A DNA stretch of 64,000 nt, from NCBI GenBank assembly GCA_964036665.1, contig OZ038527.1, positions 1,612,001 through 1,676,000 on the forward strand, read 5' to 3'. A program made the position numbers and the translations under genes. Source of the stretch: Gordius sp. MW1. Lineage: Eukaryota; Nematomorpha; Gordioida; Gordea; Gordiidae. This document shows, piece by piece, positions 23,301-35,300 of this stretch. How positions within the stretch are numbered: the stretch's first letter is position 1; every line of letters starts with the position of its first letter. The notes below the pieces were generated by a model. The model had not been told where the DNA came from. It searched no databases and saw only the letters and a list, made by a program, of their open reading frames with translations.

Positions 23301-26300
23301 GCTATCAGGCCTGGATAGCTAAACGCCACCCCTCATCCAAATATCTAAAGAAGCTGACCACCTTAGTGTGCCAAATAGTAATTAGAAATGTTTTTTTAAA
23401 CGACAATAAAACATAAAACAACAAATGAAAACTTAAATGGCTTATTTCTAGATTCGGCCCGTTGTTTTTTTAGGCAGAAAACCATCCTGCATGCCTTTAA
23501 TAGGTTTAATCTGTGGATTCTAATGCTACGCTGTGACGCTCAAAAAAATTTATTCGAAGGTCACATAAATAAAATGCAAAATGGACGCAATAACACCTAA
23601 ATGCTAATTTCCTCCCACAACACACACCTCCTCAGCCATAAAACCGCCCCGCCCACTTTAAATTTCTAGCCTAAACCCATGGGCGTAGCTAGGGGGGGGC
23701 AGAGAGGAGCGGCTGCATCCCCTCTAAATCTAAAAATTGTTGAAATTCATTGAAATTATGGCTAAAATTTCAAAAATGCCCATTTTGCCCCTCTCTAAAT
23801 CATTATTGCCCCCCCCCCCTTTAATCTTAATTCTCGCTACGCCCTTGCTTAAACCTATAAAGTATTTATCGACCCCCTGCCCATTATTAACTAAAATATT
23901 TTCGCTTACTAATGGACGAGCAGAGCATGCATGGCCCATGGAAGCGAGTAAGTTGTTTCAAGAAATTTTATATTGCACTCGACCATGGAGGAGGTCAGGG
24001 TTAGCTCGGCCTAATTGTTTATGCCCACTTTAGTGCTTTGACGAAATTTATGAGCTTCGCGTATTTAATATTGCCTATAGAAAAATCAATTATCACTAGG
24101 AGGGGGCCAGGGGGGGGGGGTTCATTAACGAGCATATACCTAATGTGTGGTGTGGTAATGACTCTAGTGTCCATGGGCGTAGCCAGCACTGGAATTAGAG
24201 GGGGGCAATAATGATTTTTTGAAATTTTAGCCATAATTTTAATAAATCTTAACAAATATTTGCATTTAGAGCGGAGGCCAGCCGTCCCTCCCTGCCCCCC
24301 CCCCTTGGCTGCGCCCATGTAGGTGTCTCTAATCTTAAGAGCAAAGTTAATGAGTGTGTTTTGGTGGTGGCAAACAAACAACCCTGCCTGCCTGCCGATT
24401 GACCTTTGAGCCTATATGAACATTATCACACCAACATTAACTGACTTCTTATACTACTTTGATCGAAACTCAGATTTATTATTATTCAACCGAGCCCTAA
24501 TAAGCTAATTCTCGCAAAATTTTTCAAAATTTTCCCCGCTATTTTGATTCCATGTTTGGGTTTGGTAACAAGCGAAGAGCCAAATACAGGCTGAATACTC
24601 CGCCTCGGAGTCGGTCAAAGTCTTGCGGCTCCTTTTTGAATTGTTTTCCCTTCGAGACCGCATCCTTCCATCCCAATTATTCAATTATCCGAAGCCTGTA
24701 TAAGCCTATTTTCGGAGTTTATTATACGACGGAAGGTGCTTTCAAAAAGACAGCAGGCCAGTCCTATTTTCGTAAAATATATCTATACATGGGCGTTGCC
24801 AAGGGGGGGGGCAATAAGGGGCGGCTGTCCCCCTCTAGATTCAAAAAATGGTTTAAATTTACTAAAATTATGGCTAAAATTTCAAAAAAGCGTCATTTTG
24901 CCCCCCCCTCCCCCTCTAATTCCAATGATGGCAACGCCCATGTTCTTATAAAGGGGTGGGTGCCCCAGCGTTAAATTGTTAAAAAAATTTAGCCTAGCAT
25001 TTTAGGTCCAGCAGCCGCTATCAATTTAAATTCGACCAATGCAAAAATCTCTGAGCCGAGACCGAGACCAAAAATTAATATTTATGAACTACAATTTGGC
25101 TACAATATCGACTTCTAACCGTTAAAATAGAAAAAATGTCCCGTCCCTCTCTTTTTTCACTTAACTTTTCCGTGTATGAGCTGAATTTGAAATTATAGCT
25201 TTGCCTCATACAACGTATATTAGATTTTTACATTAAAATTTTTCCTTTTTTAATTTTATATATTTCATATTACATTCTATATTAAATTAAATAATTTAGT
25301 CGATTTTTGTCTCTAGACTTTTAAATAAGAGTTTGGGGGGGGGGGGGCTAGAACGTTGAACCCATAAAATCCCATATTTGGTGTTCTGGATTATATTAAT
25401 CCACCCACACTTCATTCACGTTTTAATCTCTCTCATCTGTATTCCTATTCCGTATGCATGTATGTTATTAAATGATAAGGGGGGGGGGGGTTTAGAAGTT
25501 TCTAGAAATTTTTACGGAAATTCTAATTCGTGGGCAACCAGCTTTAAAAAAGTTAAAATTGAAACTTTTTTGTCTGTTCGGATGCCCCTCTTTGAATCGT
25601 GCGTTTTTATAGGTATTTCTAATGATATTTTTTTCGGAAAAGATTTTCCTCTGCATTACAATTTTTTATAATCCCCACATAATCGTGTATAATAGGTGAT
25701 GACACTTTACTGGGCGATCATTCTTACAAATACTTGACGTCGGAACAAATGAAGTCCCTTGGCGACGATTCCATTAGGATGCTCGACCAGGTTGGTCTTT
25801 TTTGGAGCGCAAAAATTATTTATAAATTTTATAAAGGCTTTTTGTTGCAATTTAACGAGTTAGATAAAAATATTTTTTTAACTTAGGCGCGGGTTACTAT
25901 TTTATTTTTATACTTAAATCGCTGTATTAAATTTCGTTCCTCGTAGTTTTCAGACGGCTGGGGGTCTTGGGAGACCCCACTAAAATTTCTTTTTTAAAAA
26001 TCATTGTATTTTATTGGACGATAGGATCCTTCCTCTAGATTGTCAATCATGGAGCGGTCACAAGGCGGCAAATCGGATTACAGTCCCGATTATGGTAATG
26101 GACATTTTAGCCATTGGCGCCACCTATAAATAATTTTATTTTAAATTTAAAATTGTTTTTTTTGTAATTAAAATTCATTTTACATTTCTAAATTTGCTGT
26201 ATACCATAAGAAAAACTTTAAAAAAATTGAGATAAAATTTATTTCTATTGTTAATTTTTAATAACAAGTTTTGCTTTTTTTCGACATAGACAAGTACCAG

Positions 26301-29300
26301 GAAGACCTCATCTCTCCCACTCAGCTGATTAAAAGAGAAGAAGCCAGGGGCAAAGAAGCTTTCGTTGAACACCCTGGAGTGGTTAGGGTGGACAATGTTC
26401 CAACCCAAAAACCACCCGTTCATTTGGGGTAATAAATGACCCCACCCTTGGAATATTATTTTTTTTACGTTTTAAGTTTAAAATTCGTTGAATAATTTGT
26501 TTTGTTGTTTTTTACACAATCTCTCTGTTAGTGTTGTGAAAACGGGTGGGTTTTGTTTGGTCGACCTTAAACAATCAAAGGTTTTTTGAGGGTCTGTTTG
26601 TCTAAGTCGACTCTAGGCATGGTCGAAACTTGAAACCCAGACCACAGTCGACCGTTAGGCAACAAAAACATATCAACGGTTGTTTGGTCAGTTTAGTCGA
26701 CCCTAGGCTTAGTTGACCAAAAGTCGACCAAACAAAACCCAGCCGTTTTAAAGACACTACTCTCCTATAATTAGATTTAAGTTATTCAAAAGATTAATTA
26801 CGCCGTTTAAAAATGATTTATTTTAATCTAATATTATCCTTAAATACAGGAGACTGTCCTTTAGAAAGTAAGTGTTTTATCGTCTCTTTCCAGTTCGTGT
26901 TTAGCATTTCGTCGGTGTATAATACGTATTAGTGCATGTGTGATCATTTGTATGCAACCAAATTTAAGCTTACCTTTTGGATATTTTTGCTATGAAAACA
27001 ATGAAAATTTACAGGCTCGCGGGAAATTATATTATTAAATTTGTTTTAGTTAATTATTAATTTACTCTCATTTTTAGGGAATTTAAACGTTATCGATATA
27101 TAAAGATTATTTTGAATCTCATGAATCGATTGTTGTTGCCTCTTCCCCTATTTAGAGAAAATACATCCCTATCTAATGTTCAAAATTAATGTGCGACTAT
27201 TTTTTTGATTAGATGAATATTTTTAACTCTATATATGCTTTATATTATTATTGTTTTTGTAATTTTAACGACTTCATCTATTGAAAATGTAATATTAAAT
27301 CAAAAAGCAAACTTTTTTAAATTTTTTTTTAGTCTTAAATATTAAAAATTATCAACAATTTTATGGGCTTTTCATTTTATTTTCGCCATAACTAAAACCA
27401 TTAGCTTCAATGAATGGGTGAGAATATCATATGCTAGAGAACTACTAAGTCACTTTTTTTCAACTCGACCCGACTCGATAGCATTTTAACCCGAACTCGA
27501 CCTGACCCGAAAGGCGAAAACCATCTTGCCGAATTAAATGTTTCAATGTTAGAAAATGTTCCCCAATAAAAAAGCATATCAATCATTCAATTTCGGTTTA
27601 AAGTCATAATCTAGGTATATTTTATAATAAAATTGATAATTATTATAAAAGGTACTCAATTTAGGGCCTTCTTCTTTATGATAATAGGGAGATAATTGTT
27701 AACGTCTCAGGGTGAATTCGGCAAGTTTGTTTTCGGCGAGTTGATAGGGCACCACCCGAAGCATTTTAATATTTTTAACCCGAACCCGACCCAATCCGAA
27801 AGCATTTTAAAATTTGCAACCCGACCAGACCCAAAGACGGGTCCGCGTCGGGTTTTAGGTCACCCGTGCAGGTCTCCTCTATCAGGCATATCAGGACAAC
27901 ACAGGATTTTCAAAGTGATTTTTGGGAGGAACAGAATTTTGAAACGCGAAATGACTGCAATCTAAGCATAGACTACTTAGACTCCTCATATCATATGTTT
28001 CATATGGTAAAATGTGTGTATCATTAAATCCACCATTTTGAATTTGACAATCTCCCATATCTTTCTGCAGTATACCATGAGTATACCCCATTGTTAAAAC
28101 CGAAAAAGTGTGAATTTACCTTCCTCTTTATTTAATAAATAAATGAGAATGTTAATCAATGATAATTCTATTAAATGCAGATGGCACTAAATTGTTTTAA
28201 CATCATATCATCACAGTATTTTTATGAATTTTGTAAAGGATATATAATCAATAATTTTCAATCCGTTTATATAAATTTCATTGTATAAATACGGTGGATT
28301 TGGATTGATAGCATAGGTAGAGGGAAATGGAACGCAATATTTCGGACACTTATAGTCCATCTTCAGGAAAAAAAAAAAAGGAGAAGATGAAGTCTCAAAA
28401 AATAAAAATGAAGTAAAGTGATTATAACAACGATGATATAGATACAAAAAAAAACTTTACTTCATTTTTATTTTTTGAGACTTCATCTTCTCCTTTTTTT
28501 TTTTCCTGAAGATGGACTATAAGTGTCCGAAATATTGCGTTCCATTTCCCTCTACCTACGCTATCAATCCAAATCCACCGTATTTATACAATGAAATTTA
28601 TGTAAAGGATATATACTTTAAAATGCTATTTTTAATGTTTAACTAGTTCAATCTTTTTTTTATTACGTTTTAAAAAAACTCAAATGGCCTAAATTACTAT
28701 AATCTAAATGTCCTTCCCCTATATTTGTGCACATTTCAAAATGGCGGAAAAACGGTACACCTATTTAAAGTCGATGAGCATTCTTTCTAGTCTATGCACA
28801 TAAGTGGACTCACTCTACGTTCTTCTTTCTCCTTTTCAATAATGTATTAAAAATTTTCATATAATCTTTTATATAGATATATTAACGGAATTCATTATTT
28901 AATATATATAAAGGGCGACATTTATGCCAAGTCTTTGTTTTCTCTAATATTCCCCATATAGAGATTTAAAATTAATTTCTTAAACCCAACCCACGCAAAA
29001 GTAAGAATTAAATTGCGGTGTCTCAAATTTTATTGACTCAACGTAGATCAACCTCGACAAGCAAATTGATCAAAATTTATTTGATGGAATTATTTTTCAT
29101 TGTGAATAAATATCGTTGCATCCCTCCTAAAATGCCCAGCAGTTAAAAACATCTTTTCTAAACTATCTAACTTTCATCATTTTCATCGACTCTGTTGATA
29201 TTTCCAAAAAAAATTCAAGGGAAAACGGGCTGGACATTAATTTTATGCTTGAAGATGAAATCTAAATTATTTGAATTTTAAGCTTAGAAAAGTGGTTATT

Positions 29301-32300
29301 TCTTAATCTTATAAACATGGGAATGGAATTTATAATTTAAATTCAATTCACACATTTTCAATTTTTTTAATGGGACGTGGGGGAGTAGTCGGTATAGGGC
29401 TTTGTTTTTGATTAACAAGAGCCCACGGGTTCAAATCCCGCTTTCTGCCCTTTGTTTCAAAAAGATGTAAAATATATCACATCTTCAACACGGCTGTCAG
29501 GCATGGATAGCTGAGCGTCACCCCTCATCCAAGTATCTAAATAAGCTGACCACCTTAGTGCGACAAACAGCTATTGAAAAATAATTTTCAAATTTTTTTA
29601 ATATAATTCAGAAAAATCGTTAAAACATCATAATAATAAAGTACTTTCGCAAATTTGGAGCTTTGCGGCCGGATTTTAAGTGCATAGATATTATTGTCAA
29701 CTGAAAAGGCATCAGAAATATAATTCTTTCTTCTACCATAATATTGTCGTATTATTTCTTCATATTTATATACAGAATTTAGCCTTTTGGAGCAGCTGTT
29801 GAGTTTCGTTAAGTCGAGTTACAAGGCTAAAGCAGTAATATTCATAGTTCAATTTTTGAATTAAAATTTAGCGAGTTTTTTTCGATCACATTTTGTTAAG
29901 TTTCAGAATATTGCGAAATGAATCATTGCTTTTGGCCCGACCCCAAAGCAAAAAAGATATTTCCGGTTTCACGTCAGCCGTGCAGACCTCTGCTTGATTT
30001 CGTTTTTTCTCCTTCTCTATATATCATTTATGGCTACAGGTTATATTTTGGGATTATCGATTTCACTGTTTTCATGGGCGTAGCCAAGAAGAGGGGCAGG
30101 GAAGGGCGGCTGCCCCCTTTAAATCCTTTTTTTTTGAAATTTATTAAAATTATGGCTAAAATTTTAAAAAATGATTATTTTGCCCCCCCCCCCCCAATCA
30201 TTAATGCCCCCCTCTAATTCCAATGCTGGCTACGCCCATGTATGTTTTATTTATTCAACCAATCGCTGTGCGTCGAAATAAATTTGGACATTAGTATACT
30301 ATGAATTTAGACAGGATTTACAATAAGTGGCCTGTTAAAAAATGATTAATAACGCTAACCAAAATTTTGGTTTCAAGGCCCGGCCCTAGCCCGCTAGGGA
30401 ACATTAAGGCCCGCCCGTTGATTTTTTAAAAGGCAGAAACCCGTCCTCTATTACAGAGTATCGTATAAGATTTGGTTAATTATTATTATTTTGGGTAGGG
30501 TCAAATCAAAATATTTTGATATTTTATTTTCAATTACCTTAAAATATCAAAAATTTGCGGGTTTACTATTCGAGTAAATGAAAAAAATTATATTTTATAT
30601 TCTTAATTTTTATACATTTATTTGAAAATATCGACATGAAATTTACGCGCGTCCCAATAGTTTTTTGTTTTTGTTTTTGTTTTTACCTTCTTTGACGACA
30701 TATAAATCCTTTCGGAACTTCCCCATAATAAAACGGTGTAATTTATTTGAAGTGTCCACTCGAAGTTTAATCGCGACAATTATGACCTCTATCTATGTGT
30801 CATCATTGTTCACCTGTCTCTTCTTGACCCCTGCCTGTGGTACAAACACCCTTACAACAGCTGCCCACCCCCCCCCCCCCCCCCTCTTTGTAATCTGATA
30901 CAGTTTCGCTAATCCTTGTTGTATGTATGCTGTTTACACAGCGAATCTACCTGGAACATTAGAAAGTGCCCTTAGAAACATGGAATGCTTATAACGGGAA
31001 AAATTAAAAAAATAACATATTTTTTGGGTTTTTTTAGCATTGTAAATGTGGGATTTAAAATGGTTAATGTTCAAAAAGATGAATAATTAGCGTTGGCATA
31101 GCTGGGGGGGGGGGGGGGGTAAGGCCCCCGAAATCAAAATCCTGGCCCCTTTGCCCCCCTCCCCCTTCGAAATTTTTTTGGCCCCCATTCAAGCGTACAT
31201 GACACTGAAAAAAGATTTTGAAATGATTATTTCAATCGTTTACTTGGCTTTTTATTGGTAATTTGCAATGATGCACAGAAATATAGCGAGGAATTGTAAT
31301 ATATACGGGACTTAAGTGAGTTATTTGATTTTGGGAAATTTCAACTTTGAAAATTTTTAGGTTTTTTGGGTTTGTCCTCACATCTAAGACCCTAAAATTG
31401 GTAATAAAGGCATAGATTAACTTTGTTTTTCGTCGTGTCAAGCTCTCGACTAGTTTGAAAGTCATCTCCGAAACATACTAAGAAAGAAAGAAAAAAAACA
31501 TTTTTTTCTGTAACTATAGTCGCAACTAGAGACCTCCACGGGTAACCCCACCGACACTGGGTCGGGTTCGGGTTGAAAATTTAAAAATGCTTTTGGGTCG
31601 GGTTCGGGTTAAAAAAGTGACTTTGCGGTTCTCTATTCGTACCTAAGTCAACCAACATTTTTTATATTTAATTTAATTTTACCTTCCATGTGCGGCGATG
31701 CGACCTTTGTAGACAATATTTTAGCTTTCAATTCAAGGAGACAAGGGGGAGGGGGGGTGGATTCTTGTTTTGCGAAGTTAAGCGAAAACGCACGTGGGTA
31801 AAAAACTAGAGGGAAGCTCTCTAGCTCTCGATCTGTAGCGTACTAGTAACCTAAAAAAGCACAGGAAAATGGGATGGGATGGGTCTCCTAGGTGTATTTA
31901 GCTTAAATTTTGATATAAGTTGTACCACATTTAGTAGTTATAAATAGTAGTAGGTGAAGCTTTTGTTTTTAATCCACACCCCCCTCCCCCTCCAGCTCTC
32001 TTCACCTTAATCGTGGAATTTTGATTCCTTGATTGGATTGCCAATATAATACTTTATTTATTTGCGAAAATACACGGTATAGACGGGCTAAAATCTAGAA
32101 TTCAGCCCGAACCCTTTATCCAGCAGACTATATTCAGCAGACTATGAAGAGAACTGTGCTTCTCTAGCGTTATTTAAGAAAAAGAAATTCGAAGGAAGGA
32201 CCCTGCAGGGACAGCTGTTGAAATTTTGGTTGCATCTAAATTCGATTAGCACTCAACGAGATACGAATATATGATTCCTATGAAGGAAACTGTTTTTTGA

Positions 32301-35300
32301 ATTGAATTTCAACGATGTTCTGCCCCCTCCCCCCTTATCCTAATGGATTCATCGTTTCAATTCGGCGATAGTAAAACACAGGAAACCACTCATCCAACCT
32401 CAGTGCTGCTGAAACCGATGTAGGGGAGATAGCTTATTAGTTATAGAGAGAAGGCCAGCACTGTAATAAACATACTCACCCACCCAACCCACCCACACAC
32501 TCTACATATTATACATCATATAAGCTGATATGAATATCCATCCTTACGTAAATACATAAAAATACTACACACACTTACTACCATAGTTATACGAGGCTTT
32601 TATCGCGTTCTAAGCTTTAGTAGTAGTAAGAGGCGAGTTCTACCTCAAGGATTATATGTTGAATAAATTGTTTAGTTTTCCCTTAAAACCCACAAATCTA
32701 ACTCCCTCCCTCCTCCCCCCTTTTTAAACCCGGTGCGAGCAAAACGCTGATGACCCATATAACAACTATGTCTATCGCTTGTCAGTGCTTTAGATGATCT
32801 CTTCCCCTCCGCACACTGCTGCCCACTGCTGGCACTTTTAAAGTGTCGCCGCTACTACAATCAATTAACGTCGTCATTTCCCCTTTGCACAAGGCAAGTG
32901 CGATAGCTTTGAGTTTTAGTGTATTCCATTATACCCCCACCTGCCTTCCCCCTCTCGCCAACTCGCAGCACTAGATCATACGTAGCCAGAGTTTATTAAC
33001 ATGCCCGTTCCCCTAGTCGGAGCCAGGCTCGCTATCCCCGCTCCTATTTCCAAATCTAACGGCCACATCCCTAAACCACCTCCCTTGTCCCCCTTAGCCC
33101 ATCAATATAGCGTGGGCTCCTTCGCGCCCGCCTCCTCCCGGGTCAAGACCGTTCGCATTGTAGATAGGACGCCCTTGCTTAAATCCCGACGGCAGCGAGG
33201 GGCCCTAAAATACGTAGGACGGCCCAGACCCCACGACACTACTATATACGAAAGTATTCAAGAGTGCGGGCCCGCTGTCCCTAGACATAACATCTCTACA
33301 CTCCTACCCGTACCTTACGATTGGTTAGTAACCCTGCCTTGGACCTACGAAACTTGGCTTTCCCTGGGCTATCCTCCGAGCCCGACCTCGGCCCAATCAT
33401 TCCCATCGACGGGAGGGGCTTTCGTTTACGAACGACCCCTACATCGCTGGACCAGCTCGGGCGCGGCCGGCTTAGCTTTTGCCTTGAGCCGGCGCCCCTT
33501 CTTGCCCCCCGCCCATAATTTAAGCTGCCTCGAGGGTGGGGCTTCTCTCTCATACCCCACCATACCCGCCGCGATGGGTCAAACTACCACGCAAACCCGA
33601 CCCGGTCAGCACGTACCCCTCTCGATACAAGACCTCTACCTGGATTGTTACGAAAGCATAGTGAGGGAGGAAAGCTTGATAGCCCTCTCCGGTTTCGACC
33701 GAGACACCAAAGTAGTTTCTCGTTTGAGAGCGGAAATGGAAAAAATTCACTCCTCTCTCCCTTGTTTCTTCGCCCGGCGGCGCGCTAAAATGATTAGCGG
33801 CGGTTCCGGAAAAGTGACTTCTTCAGTTTCCCTAAAAGCTAGTCGGCCAGAATGGCCTTGGGCAGCGATAGAACGTTTGCCCAACTGCGGTGATTCCCTA
33901 TCCACGGTCGTAGTTGACGATGGTTTTTCTGGATCAACCACCACTACTGCCACCTTAGAACGGTGCAAAAATTATTACGCTTCGGCTAACCTGTTTGGGC
34001 CTCGCTCTCCCTCGCTACGAGTTTCGGTCAAAAGTTTACCCTGCTGTCCACTAAGTTTTGACCGGGCTAGGGGGGAGGAGTTGAATTCGTTGCAAAATTT
34101 AGTTCACAGCGCCACCATTCGCATAGTTAATTTGTGTAAGTGGAACGGAATTCAAAAATTCGAGACGCCCCATTCCAAGTAAACAACCAATTCCGCTTTC
34201 CCCTTTGGGGTCTCTTTGACCCCAACACCTCTCCGATTTGTCTGAAATTTGCAATTTTTTAATTTTCAAATTGGAACACCATTAAGACAACCTTTGATTT
34301 ATTATTTTTAAGTCTTCGGAGAAATTTAATATTAGCATAAATTGTAATTAAAATTTAAATTAATTAGGATCCTGCCTATTCCTAAGAGGATTTAGATATT
34401 TATGGGCGTAGCCTAGGGGGGACAGGGAGGGGTGGCTGTCCATCTCTAAATCCAAAAACTTGTTGGAAACTATAGCTAAAATTTCAAAAAATGTTCATTT
34501 TGCCCCTCCCTAAATCATTATTGCCCCCCTCTGATTCCAATTTTTATTACGCACATGTAGATATTTATTTTTTGACCGTTTGTTAAGTGGTGATAATTTT
34601 AATGTTGTTTACACACATGATTCACAGAGCGCTAATTTTTCTTTATAGTCAATTAATTTTACACTAATGCACACCCTCCGTTCCGTTTCCTTTCGCGTTA
34701 TAATATTCAAAGCGAGCTTCTCTTTTAGCGTTGTTTGTTTTGGTCATTTTACCACGCCTCTCACTTTTTAAAATAACAAAAAAGACTCAATTTTATAGCG
34801 CTTTTACCTATATTATTGTTTAAACATACTTTAAGCTAGCAAATACGCGGTAGTTTGTGAAACAAAAAATACTGTTATGTTGAACTAAAATATATCTAAT
34901 AGAATTTCTACAAGAATAAAGGGAGATTTTATTTTTCCGAAAAATTGATAGGGGATTAGGAGAAGAGACATGTGTTGTTAAGGCAAACCAGAAATGCGAA
35001 TTTCGGATTCTTAATTTCCTCTAGAAATTTTTTGCATTCTCCACTAAATACCGTTAGAACTTTTTAGCCACACTACTCCGGTGGCACATGTTTTGAGATT
35101 CGCGCATCCCCACCGAGATTGGACTTCGATCCAGAGTTTGTGAGTTCAGGGGCTGTTGAGGGGTCCTTAGCCCTAGCTCGCAAGAAAATTTCAACGCATT
35201 AATTGGAGCAATACCCTAGCAATTAACATTGATTAAATTCCTGCAATACAATCTCGCTTTGATCTTTTTGCACCCATCGTGGTGGTGGGCTTCTCTTTAA

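Larger units (their letters stand above)
17792..25695. other. Intron 13 (7.9 kb), containing candidate alternative first exons
   Basis: It separates the repeat domain from the linker and ZU5 part. It holds three ATG-initiated, phase-1-ending segments (18847, 22122, 24552), family A copies at 17803, 19204 and 22449, family B copies at 23678, 24169 and 24788, and a SINE at 23187. Stretches 19370-22100 and 24945-25690 are otherwise AT-rich with poly-G and poly-C runs and no recognised element. Confidence 0.6.
27966..28798 (-). repeat. Family C element interrupted by a foldback insertion
   Basis: GCATAGACTACTTAGACTCC at left and TTCTAGTCTATGCAC at right are the family termini. The interior is in reverse orientation relative to the copy at 2569. 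The sequence between 28247 and 28600 is foreign to the other family C copies. Confidence 0.65.

Noticed and set aside
23918..23948. Strong GTAAGT donor after ATGGACGAGCAGAGC
   Set aside because: The longer ATG frame reaches the donor in phase 0, which exon 14 cannot accept, and the in-phase frame is only three codons. At most it is a non-coding first exon.
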